The notes under the pieces were generated by a model, which saw only the letters and a program-made list of their open reading frames with translations, did not search any database and was not told where the DNA came from. A program made the position numbers and the translations under genes. This document shows positions 23,901 through 33,726 of a DNA stretch of 64,000 nt, one piece after another (within the stretch, counting starts at the first letter, position 1; every line of letters begins with the position of its first letter). Location of the stretch: contig CM042090.1 of assembly GCA_023512835.1 (NCBI GenBank), positions 46,455,321-46,519,320 of the forward strand, written 5' to 3'. The DNA is from Taxillus chinensis. Taxonomy: Eukaryota; Streptophyta; Magnoliopsida; Santalales; Loranthaceae.

Positions 23901-26900
23901 GAGGTAGGGTTAGGGTAAGGGGTGGAGTCGGATTAGGGTTAGGGTAAGAGGACAAAGGGGCGGCAGCAGCACTCCCAAGGAGAGATTTGGTTTTTAGAGG
24001 AGAGAGGAAGACACGTGGCACAACCGGATAGGCCGAGGGAGCGACGGGGTGGGAGTCTTCGAGAAAGCCGCTGGACGCGGGAGCAGCACCCTCCATCGGG
24101 GAGATCGATGTGGGGGCAACCGAGGTCGGAGGCATGACCGGAAGACTAGACGAAACCGGCGAGGAAGGCACCGACTGGAGGGCCAGGATGACTTCAACCG
24201 ATGGTGTCGGAGCGCCGAAACGGGGCGCCATCGCCGTCGCGACAATAGAGCAACAAGCGGAGGAGGCACTGGCACGGCAGGAGCAGCAGGAGACCCTCGG
24301 TCCAGACGAGCGGACACCAAGGCCGACAAACGGTGGTAAGAGACATCCTTCAAAAAGCCGACCGACGAACCTATCCAAACAAAAGAGGGAGGAGGTGACC
24401 TCAAATCCAGCTCAACACAAAAGCACACCTCGTTGGGGCAAGCAAGGGAAAAAGTGGACAGATCCATGGCCAAAAGCGTACCAAAAAAAAGAGCCAATCG
24501 GCCGGAGAAAATCAGGATGGAAAAATTATAGAGGAAGGTGGGGGAGAGTGACCAAATAAGGGTGAAAAACTCACCATTTCTGAGGTCCTCTTCGGCCACC
24601 CACCAAAAGATCTGGTAAGGAAAAGAAAGAATGAAACATGACTTAAAAAGAAGGCAGAACAAATCCTTCTCCAAATCAAAGCAAACCATGACTGTTGGAG
24701 TCCATGAGGCCGACGACAAAATCGCCGAAAAAATGTTCAGCATCCAAAAAGTGGCAAAGATGGTGCAGTGATGGCCAATCGGAACTAAATTTTAACATGG
24801 CGGTAAAGGAAAAATCCCGGGCAGAGCGATCAATATCCTGCTCAAAATAGATAATGGCTGGAACACCGTTCTTGACACCAAAAGAAGGAGAGGGCTCGAA
24901 GCACTGAAAGGAAACCTTCTTGGTGGCAGCATACTCTTTCACAGAACAATAACGAGAGGTGAGGCCGTGGGCGGAAGGGGCTCCAGAAGGGAGATTCGTC
25001 CAAAAAACGACCAAGAGGACACTACGGTTCAAAATAATAGGTTGTTCATCTAGCACCACTAACCCCTAATTTGGACATTTACGTTCTTGAGAGAGAGAGA
25101 GAGCAAAGGAAAAGAAGGAAATTGATGATCTGGGCTGGGCTCAACTTAACCGAATTCGAAGTAGAAATTCGATCTTGTCTTCTATATTAAATTATGTGTT
25201 GCTGCTAAGGAGTAAATAACGTGTTCTTTAACCCTAAATTTATTAACTTTGATTCATATGAGAGAAGATGACCCATATGAACGTGAATTATGGTTTTTCT
25301 AAGTTTTAATGGATCTAGAGTTGTGAAATTAAAGCTAAAACATAGTATAAGAAGTTTGGGTATGAGTTTTGATGGTTTAGGGATAAGAGTTTTGAGTGTT
25401 TAGCTCGAAAAAAAACCAAAAATGGCGACTCCCAATTGAGGTGGTCAATTGGACGTGATGAACTAGTGTGAGTGGTCAACTGAAAACGTTGGTTCAATTG
25501 ACCAGTTTGATCAACCAGTGTGATTTTAGATAAGTTAAGGGTTTTAATCGACCAGAGTGATTAACTAAGGTTATGCAGGGTTCAATCAACCAAAATTTGA
25601 TCGATCGGGTGGGTTTCCAGTGCATTCTTTGGGTTTGGTCAAACAAAGTGATCGTATGAGATGTGATCGACCTAAAGGTTTGAGATTTGATCAAGCATGA
25701 AAAATTTTAAAGGGGTTTTTGAGGTGTGATACAAAGTTGAAAACTACAGAATTCAATATTATACGTTGAGGCAAGCACCTCAGCCATCAACAATAATTGT
25801 TTTTTAATATATAAAATTATATGAATTTTTAACAAATAACTATAAAATTATATATGAATTTAAAATAATTTTATGTAACATAAATTTATAATTTAATATA
25901 TGTTTATTGTTAGGATAAATACATATATAAATTTAATATATTTATATATTAGAATAAATATATAAATATTTATATATTTGTTAACACTTAACTCCCATTT
26001 ATCTATATAGTTAACTTAATAATATTTATATAAATGTTTTATATAAATAAGCTATATATTTAACTTAACATTTAAATTAACTCACTCACCTATTGAGACG
26101 ATGACTTTGATGACAATGCAGAGTCGCAGAGACGATTCAAAACGACAATCGATGATAGCACTGGAGTGTCGAACGACAACAATGATGGCACTGTAGTGTC
26201 GAATGATGAAGACAACGCTGGAGTGCCGAACGGAAATGACGATGATGACAACAACGTTCAACGACAACGACGACAGTCTTCTGATTGATGCTGACGGAGG
26301 AACAGGTGAGACAATGACGGCAATCTTCTTTGACGATCAACGATGATGGAGGAATAGGCAAGGCTGAAATCGAAAAAGAACGCAAGTATAAGATGTATCC
26401 ATCAGTGTCGCAAAAATTAAGGCCTTTTTTTAAACCTATTTAAAATACTTTCTATATCGCTAGCGCATCATCCCTAATATTGGATGAGACGGCATAACAG
26501 GCCACCTCTAACCGCCTCACCAGTGGCAAGTAGCAGCTGATATGCCTTTTGGGGTAGTACCTCAATGTGGTTTAATGTCGAGGTGGGCAAGGCAGCGCCT
26601 CAGCCCGCTTTTCTGAACCATGGAGTTTTTGAGTAATACCTCATCGATTGAATGTCCTATGTTTTGGTTGATCAGGATGAGTTTTGGTCTATGTGGTCAA
26701 CCAGGGTGGTCAATTGAACTTGGTGATTTTAGTCAACTAGGGCCAATGTCTTGCTATTTTTCCATCCTTTCTTTATGGTTTCGTCTCAAAGCTTTGTGGA
26801 GAATTCAATGAAAGGTCTTAAGACTGTAAGTCTGTAAGTTTGAGAGAACTTAACAAATCTAACTTACTTTTGATATATGTATGCTTCATATGCATATAAT

Positions 26901-29900
26901 ATATTTCGAATGTGCATGAGATGCCATGATCGTAGTAGTGGATGATATGTCTTGCATTTATTTAACATTTAAACTTGTGATTTTGAGCATGAGGTGTCTA
27001 TTTAAAATTTAAATTTGCAATGTTATGATTCACATGGATGTTTGAATTTTATCGATAAGTCTTGAAAGAGGATAGTGGTGTGAGCTTAAGAGGCATTAAT
27101 TGAAAGCCCAAGGGGCTAATTTATCTAGAAGCCTAAGAGGCTAGTACTTAAGCCCGAGGGGCTGAAACTAAAAGCTTGTGAGGCTAGAATGTGGTGCATG
27201 AGGCTACACGTATTTAAGAGCCTATGAAGCTAAGGTGGTAACTGTGCAGCACAGCCTGTGAGGCTAACTATCATGCTTGTGAGGCTAGACTTGATTATAT
27301 ACCTAAGAGGCTATTGCGAAGCCTATGAGGCTAACACTATCATGTGATGCTAGACTTGCTTGGGTGTCTTGTGAGGCTAAAATGCACCTAAGAGGCCATG
27401 ATGAGAAGCCTGTGAGACTAATGAGTCTCAGAGACTAGAATGGATTGTATGAGCTATATGGCGAGGTTAGAAGAGAATTTATATTGATGGCTAATATGAG
27501 TTGAATGATCTAAAATGATAAATTATTTGTTTACATGTGATACTACACGAGCATATGTTTACACCTTGCTTTTAGAGTTTAGTTGGAAAGTGTTGGAAAG
27601 ATATGATCAATAATGAGCTATTGTTATTCATCCCTCTTGTTGTATTTATGTTTTTTTCATGTACCTATAGAAATCAGGAGTGTAAAATAGATCATTAGTC
27701 TGCCGACCGGTCCGCAGATCGGGCGGTCTAGAGCAGAACGGATCACTTCAGATTTGGTCCATTTAAATCACGGGCCTAAACAAACAGACCCATTTGGCCC
27801 GTGATTCGTTCGGAGCAAAGCAAGATAGAGCGAACCTGTTCGTGAACTTGGTGCATTGCACAACCTCCCCAAGTCTGAAGTCCGCAACTTCTGACTCATT
27901 TCCATTTACCAATTACCCATAATATTATTTCCAACAGTTAAAGTGTCAAACATTTTTAATGTCATTACCCTAATCAATAATCATCACTATTTAATTATTA
28001 GATTGGATGGAGCGCATGTCGACAGCCGCAGAGGCACAGCCGCACAAAGCTCATCTCCTCCCTCCCTCGTCCAGTCATCCTCTTCATCTAGTCAACTGAG
28101 CTCATCTCCTCCGTTGTCCTCGTTGTTGTCAAGTCATGCAGAGCTCATCTCAAGTCCGATCATCTTTTGCCTTAGATCGGCTCTCCTAGCTCATGTCATT
28201 GATTAAATAGATCCTATATACACCGGATCTGCTCAACGGCCCTAGCCGTCTTCTTCACCCGTCCACTTGAACTGCCCGGCGCACGGTGGTGTCGGACTGC
28301 GTGATAAAACGGCAAGGGTTGATTTGTTTTGGTAGTGTTGGTGCGAGAATCTGATCTGATCTCGAAAGAGACGATAGCTGCAAGTTGTTTTTTTATTGTT
28401 TATTTGCTTTGTATTTCAAGGCTTTTTTAAAGTAATTCTTTCATCTATTATTTCTTTTTCTTTTTTTTTCTTTGCATTCTTCATTTCTCTACTGATTTTG
28501 ATTTGAAAATCATTTCTCTGAAAATATGTTGCTTAATCTGACCACAGTTTTAAGTTTCAATATCTCATGTTGTAATGAGATTTAGGTCAATATGTTGTTA
28601 CCCCAAGAAGAAAAATGAATAGTGTATTGATTGAATTGTAATGAAATGAGATTTCCGTTTGATATATATGTACATGTATGGCTTATATGATGAATAGTAG
28701 AGACAGCACCCGTGCTAGGGTTTCCTTCTAGGTGTTATCGCCAACTTCTTGTCCTTTTGGGTATAAGTATGAGAATTCACTAACCAATTTTCACAAATTG
28801 AAAATCCGAAGTGTGATATTATCAAAAAAGAAGGGAACATTGGCTGCCAAAAAAAAGAATTCATGTGAACTTAAAAAGGATTTTTACTAAGTAAAGCTAA
28901 CAATCAAAGCAGGTAGTTCCTACACATATTGGCTAGCCAAAAAGGTAATCAGGCCCACATGTTGATGTTTTATGAAGAACCTAAACTCCGCAATATCCAA
29001 TGAAAGTGATTAATAGAATTCACACCGCATATGTTTGCTATAGTTATTCTATAAGAACATTTAAAAAAAAAACATGAATCACGTGCATGGATGTACTTCC
29101 ATAACCGGTGCATCATATTATAGATGGAACTTGCATAATTTTAAAATTATTGTACTTGTGGTATTATTTTATTGTACTTGTGGTGGTCAGCTGGAAAGTA
29201 ATTCCAAGAATTGGATTATAATGCCCGATAAATAATGAAACGTTTTGAAAACTAATTACCATGTTAGCAGGTTTGTTAACAACGAGTACATGTTTATCCT
29301 CGTAAACTATATCCAAAGGTATGTCTTCGGGCTCGGCCTTCAAGGGCTGGAGTTCCGACACCGTGCACAGAACCTCATCTCCAGGCCTAACCAAGTGAGA
29401 AACCTATCCAGGACATCATGAATCGATCCAGGTCTAAACCAGAACAACGTAAGCCTAATAAGAGACGGACACATAACCGGAATGAATAAGAATTACCTTG
29501 TTAACAACGTTGCCGTTAACGCGGACAAGGCCCGACCTTATGCTGGATTGCACGCGAGCTCTGCTTATGCCGGAGATGCGAGACGAAATCCAGGAATCGA
29601 GCCTGAGCTTTGCTGGTCCTGGCCCCCCCGGTCTTGACAGTTTCCTCCAATCGGAGGCCCGCGAAGCTAGATATACGGTCTCCGGCGACGACGGAGGGTG
29701 CACCGGAGTCTGGGGACTCATTGTCGGAGGCAACGTCGCCGGGGTGGCGAGAAGAACACGCCCTGGGTGGTAGGCAAGTTCTGGGGTTAGAGCAGCTGAT
29801 TCTAGGATTTCGATGGAGGAAGGAGGAGAAGAAGAAGAAGAATGGAGACGGTGAGTTGAAGGCTTTTGTGGAAAGGAGCGTCAAAGAAGGCAAAGATAGA

Positions 29901-29920
29901 GACGAGGTTAAGGACAACAT
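20911..29920 (-). CDS. RluA/RluD-family RNA pseudouridine synthase, plastid type, seven exons
   Basis: The enzyme converts uridine to pseudouridine in RNA; the best match by recall is plant chloroplastic RNA pseudouridine synthase 2. Exons (minus strand): 29920-29497, 29403-29260, 22316-22068, 21977-21775, 21538-21460, 21298-21123, 21028-20911. All introns are GT..AG and all phases join. The N-terminus (MLSLTSSLSLPSL, Ser-rich) looks like a transit peptide. Exon 1 has an S4-type RNA-binding segment (LRLDSWISSRISGISRARV). Exon 2 has DIPLDIVYEDKHVLVVNKPA. Exon 3 has the catalytic loop GIVHRLDKGTSGLL. Exons 5-6 have ETGRTHQ and IRAHAKYLGIPLLGD. Total 1393 nt is one over a multiple of three; the extra base lies in a G7 run (29630-29636) in exon 1. 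Without it the product would be about 463 residues. This may be an assembly error. Intron 2 is 6.9 kb because of insertions. Confidence 0.9.
22655..25080 (-). mobile_element. L1-type LINE remnant lacking ORF2, inside intron 2
   Basis: Minus-strand frames near 25059-24676 resemble the DUF4283-type start of plant LINE ORF1 (GVPAIIYFEQDIDRSARDF, then MLKFSSDWPSL..HLCHFLDAEHFFG..VGLMD). A long Pro/Ser-rich part follows (24378-23599). Near 22990-22870 the text RDLKRLASLINYGAE looks like the ORF1 end that in full elements is followed by the endonuclease-reverse transcriptase ORF2. Here it is followed at once by a T-rich 3' UTR ending in a short A-run (22662-22668 as T on the plus strand). So ORF2 is absent. 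No target duplication was found. The family call rests on recalled patterns. Confidence 0.55.
25081..29259. other. Rest of intron 2: AT-rich repeats without genes
   Basis: Nothing codes here. Visible: GGTCAA/TGACC-type degenerate repeats at 25430-25690 and again at 26650-26740, separated by an AT-rich block (25760-26620). That block has related ends (GAGGCAAGCACCTCAGCC near 25770 and GGCAGCGCCTCAGCCC near 26590), so it may be a separate insertion. A hairpin array lies at 27082-27440. A GC-rich patch occurs at 27700-28330 with no recognised content. Confidence 0.4.
27082..27440 (+). repeat. Array of about 16 mini-hairpins AGCCT-N3-AGGCT
   Basis: Units such as AGCCTAAGAGGCT, AGCCCAAGGGGCT, AGCCTGTGAGGCT and AGTCTCAGAGACT occur about every 20-25 bases. 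Each is a five-base stem with a three-base loop. Variants change both sides together: CCC/GGG, CCT/AGG and TCT/AGA. Confidence 0.75.
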
Positions 29921-30054
29921 CTATGCTGTTTCACTGGCCTGTTTCTAACTTCTTCTTGCAGCCTTTTGGTCTAGGGTTTTATTGATATGGAAGAGAACTT
30001 TCAAATATTTGATTTCAATTTTTCATAAATTCAGTTAATTAAATTAAAAATAAC
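29921..30054. other. Upstream flank of the pseudouridine synthase gene
   Basis: Short region upstream of the minus-strand ATG. No convincing TATA box was identified. Confidence 0.4.
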
Positions 30055-30370
30055 TATTATTTAGTTATTTATTTCTATTTATATAATACGAGTAATTTTG
30101 ATAGTTTTATGCAAAAATAATTTGTTGCTTTTATGTAAAAATAGGATGTGTTTGAAAAAACATTTATTTAGTTATGTGTAAAGACAATCTATCCTTATAA
30201 CAAATCATGGATTATTATTTAGTTATTTATTTCTATTTATATAATACGCATAATTTTGATGGTTTTATGTAAAAATAATTTGGATACTTTTATGTAAAAA
30301 TAGATGTGTTAGAAAAAATATTTATTTAGTTATGTGTAAAGACAATCTATCCTTATAACAAATCATGAAT
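30055..30370. repeat. Tandem duplication, period 158 bases
   Basis: Two near-identical AT-rich copies (30055-30212 and 30213-30370), each starting TATTATTTAGTTATTTATTT and ending before AATCATG. A few substitutions separate them. Confidence 0.85.
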
Positions 30371-30444
30371 TACACAAAATATCTTATCTTCAATGCGAAT
30401 GAATTTGGTGCAGCTAATTATTTTAGTTCATAGTGCGTATTTTT

Positions 30445-30775
30445 ATAATTTCGATACTCTATCGATATTTATTTAAAAAAATTAACCACTAGATTAAATA
30501 TTTATATTTTTATAAACATGTATATAAAATTTCACAATAATCCAACGATTAGTTTATAGATAAATTTAATTGAAAGAAAGCAATTACTACATAAATAAAT
30601 AAATTATAATTATTTATTTATTTACTAATTATTTTCTTTCAATTAAATTTGTGTAACAATCAACCATTGGATCATTGGATCGTTGTGAAATTTTATAGAT
30701 ATTTTTATTAGTACATAAGTATTCAATCTAATGGTAAATTTGTAAAACAAATGTTAATAGATTATCGAAATAATG
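30445..30775. mobile_element. Fold-back MITE
   Basis: The sequence folds on itself over its whole length: the left arm (30445-30602) matches the reverse complement of 30605-30775 with moderate divergence. The centre is an AT-rich palindrome near 30590-30620. No coding sequence. Class and target duplication were not resolved. Confidence 0.65.
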
Positions 30776-31276
30776 AAAATTGGCATGACTTGGCTAAAAT
30801 CATTTGCCGCACCAAACCCACACTCATCTTCAATGTCAATGGTCATCAACAAAATCATGAGGTAAACAAAGAGTTACTACCATGCATTGCTCAGTTGCTC
30901 CCCCTCACCGTCAGCAACAAATTATCGCTAGGCCTTCTTTACCCTCACCTTTACGAAAATAAATAAATTTGAAAGGAAAATTATAGATATGATTTAACAT
31001 GTGTATGTGTCGATATTTATTTTAAATTGTGTCCTATTTATTTTAAACTTTTTTTTGATTGGATGTTATGTTTAATTTAAGGGTGGGGATAAATGCACCC
31101 ACAAATTAAATTAAATCTAATATGAAATTATGAAAATGCTCTTAAAAGGAATTTTTTTATAATGCTCAAATATTAATATTAGAACATAAATTAGATGTTC
31201 TAATACCATTTTTCAAATATTATATTCCTGTTCTAAAAATGTTCTCCGAACACTAGTTTAAATTTCTTATCATCAT
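30776..31276. other. Intergenic AT-rich sequence between the MITE and element C
   Basis: No gene, motif or transposon protein is recognised here. Confidence 0.4.
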
Positions 31277-32686
31277 TGACAGACAGATTTTTAACCACTC
31301 TAAAAGAGTTAGCTAATGTCGTAAAACCTCTCTTCAAAATAATTAATTCCCTTAGTTTGCACTAACAGAATAGCAGCAAGCAAAGGGTCGAACCCACAAG
31401 AATTAGCCTAGTTTTCTAGTTCTTAAATCAAAACACTCAATTACTCTTGTGATATAAAATGTCTTGGCAAAAATGATTTCTTTTAAACTAAAGGTCTAAT
31501 TTTTATGTGATTTTCTGAATAAGCAAAGACAGCAGAATTGTTTTTGGAATTAAAACTCAAGGATTTAAAGGCATATAGGGTCACAATTTCACCTCTCTAT
31601 GCTATTTCTACTGATTTTAAGGTTCTTGGATTATCTAAATGATAACATGTTATACATGAACCAATGTACTGCAATTGGTCATTGACAGACCTTCTAAGTG
31701 TTATATGCCTGAATGGTCATCATGGCAGCAACAAACAAAGCCTATTTATTATATCTCTGAATGGATAATGGTCACACCAGTCATAAATATGCTATGAATC
31801 CAAGTTCTGCCCCAGACTAGGGCTAAGAAACCTAGGTGTATACAATCTAGATATAGAAGATGAAAAACAAATTCATAAAACATACAAATCAATTAATCAA
31901 ACCCAATATTCTTAGAATCAGTACAAAAGCATAGGAGGCTACATTGCTCCCTTAGATTAAGAAAACTACTCACACATGTTTGTGAAAAAGTATAAAGAAA
32001 TAAAGAACATCATCTCAAAACCAGGAGCAGAAAAACTTCAACTCCAGAACTTCCCAGCCGTCAGAGATGTCGCTCTAAGGCCAGCACCTCCAAAACGTGA
32101 GCCTCCTCTCCAAGATCTCTCCTCAAGACGTCAAGCTCTCTCTCAAACGTGATTTTCTAATCCCTAGACGGCTCTGCCTCTCCAAATCGTGCTGTGCCTC
32201 CCCTATTTATAGAGGAGGCTGCTGTGTAATGTGTGCCCTCACCGCCAGCTGTCATCAGTTATCAAAATGGCATAGTTTTGATAAGTGACATCGATTCTAC
32301 CTTTTAACCATTATACAACCCAAACCAGGCACAATATAGATAAGGTTCTTTAGACAAAAATCATCAACATACACAAATAGAGGTCCCTGTGCAAAAACAT
32401 TGTTGCACGTGACAATGCACGCGACAATGCACGTGATAATGCCATGTCACGTACAAGCTCCAAATGATCTGAAATTCATCCCCAAGCTTCCTTGCATCAT
32501 GTAGAAAGTTCCTATGCAATAATATGCTTGCACGTGACAATGACATTGTCACGTACACATCAAAAATGCCTCCTTTTAAGCTCATGTTTTGTCACAAGTC
32601 CCCTTATCAATATACAAAGTGTTCTAGCTTATGTGTGTGAGAAGAAATCACCTAAAAACCTACCAAAACAACTCAAAAATACATAC

Positions 32687-32719
<33 letters not shown>

Positions 32720-32841
32720 GGCAACAGTATCTTCCTAAGGGTTAGAACAAATATATATGAAATACAGTGCAATTAGAATCTAATCATGCTCTTAATCACC
32801 CTAAATATACAGTAGAATAATGGCATAAATGCATGTTATCA
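31277..32841 (-). repeat. 3' LTR of element C
   Basis: Minus-strand start TGATAACATGC at 32841 and end CTGTCTGTCA at 31277. A TATA-like CTATAAATAG (minus strand) lies at 32203-32212. The palindrome ATCAAAA-N8-TTTTGAT is at 32261-32282 and a double CACGTG module at 32386-32590, both upstream of the TATA box. A TA-rich microsatellite is at 32684-32720. Confidence 0.88.
32386..32590 (-). promoter_or_regulatory. Double G-box hairpin module, LTR of element C
   Basis: Two clusters of GCACGTGA..TCACGT (32404-32455 and 32528-32560) flank a block with CTCCAAAT, CTTCCTTGCATCATGTAGAA. The same order occurs in the LTRs of element F and in element D. CACGTG is the core bound by plant bHLH and bZIP factors; activity here is inferred. 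Confidence 0.6.
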
Positions 32842-33726
32842 AACATACCACACTTGAACCATTGCTTATCCTCAAGCAAAAAGAAAACAAATACACAGTC
32901 AAACAGGAAGATAAATGGAATAAAAATCATGGAGAGTCATGGTTTCCTAAGCATGCAACTCTATCATGATGAAATGGGAATTTAAGTCACTAATATTGAA
33001 TCATAATTTAGCCCAGTTATGTCCATACCTCTAAGTCCAACAACCACAGAATATCATCACTAAAAACTCAGACATTAGCAAGCATTCCATGATCAAATAG
33101 CTCCTAGCTTCCCTTAAAGTTCTCAACAATGGTAAAGCTGCCTCACTCAAATATAAACTCTCTTTTCTCCCAATCTCACGCCCATTAACAGTACCTAGCA
33201 ATTGACAAAAGAGTGGTAAGCTCCTCTTAACTTTCTCCATTGGCTATTGATTAAGTTCTTGCCAAACAAACATGAGAGTTCCTTATTGTGCTCATCAAAG
33301 AAAACACACCCTCTATTCTACTGTGTTTGGAAACTCACACACTATTCTATACTCAATGAACTTAGACTCTACTCTAATGATTGATAAAACACACCTTGAG
33401 CCAAAGATTTGAACTCAACACTCTAAACAAACACATATATAAACATCAAGCCATTGTGGCTTTTATTTTGAAAAACTTTTTTTTAATAATAACCTTACAA
33501 GGTTGCATTTTATGCTCTCCCTTGATGGATTATTCACTCTTTTTACTCACCTTTTCTTTCATTACATGACACATAAATAAGACTGGCTTTTTCTAATGCA
33601 TACCCCTTGCCATTTTGCTAAGTAGGGAGAGATAGAAATACACTGAGTGTCTCACATCCCATTATCCGATTAAGTGATGGGCTTTTTCACATTGTGCATC
33701 ACAGCCTTCTTCATATACAACACAAC
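32842..33726 (-). other. 3' untranslated part of element C next to its LTR
   Basis: No coding potential. The sequence next to the LTR (minus strand) reads GGTTCAAGTGTGGTATGTT, a weak purine-rich tract at the usual PPT position. Confidence 0.45.

Noticed and set aside
23900..23955. TTAGGG-like repeats as interstitial telomere
   Set aside because: Plant telomeres are TTTAGGG. The units are irregular and fall in the Pro/Thr-rich reading frame of the LINE.
23599..24378. 259-codon Pro/Ser-rich minus-strand frame as a host gene
   Set aside because: It lies between ORF1-like pieces of the LINE remnant, is low complexity and has no domain of its own.
25765..26620. Possible DNA transposon with ends GAGGCAAGCACCTCAGCC and GGCAGCGCCTCAGCCC
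   Set aside because: The ends are only loosely related and in the same orientation, and no target duplication was found. Mentioned in the intron description only.
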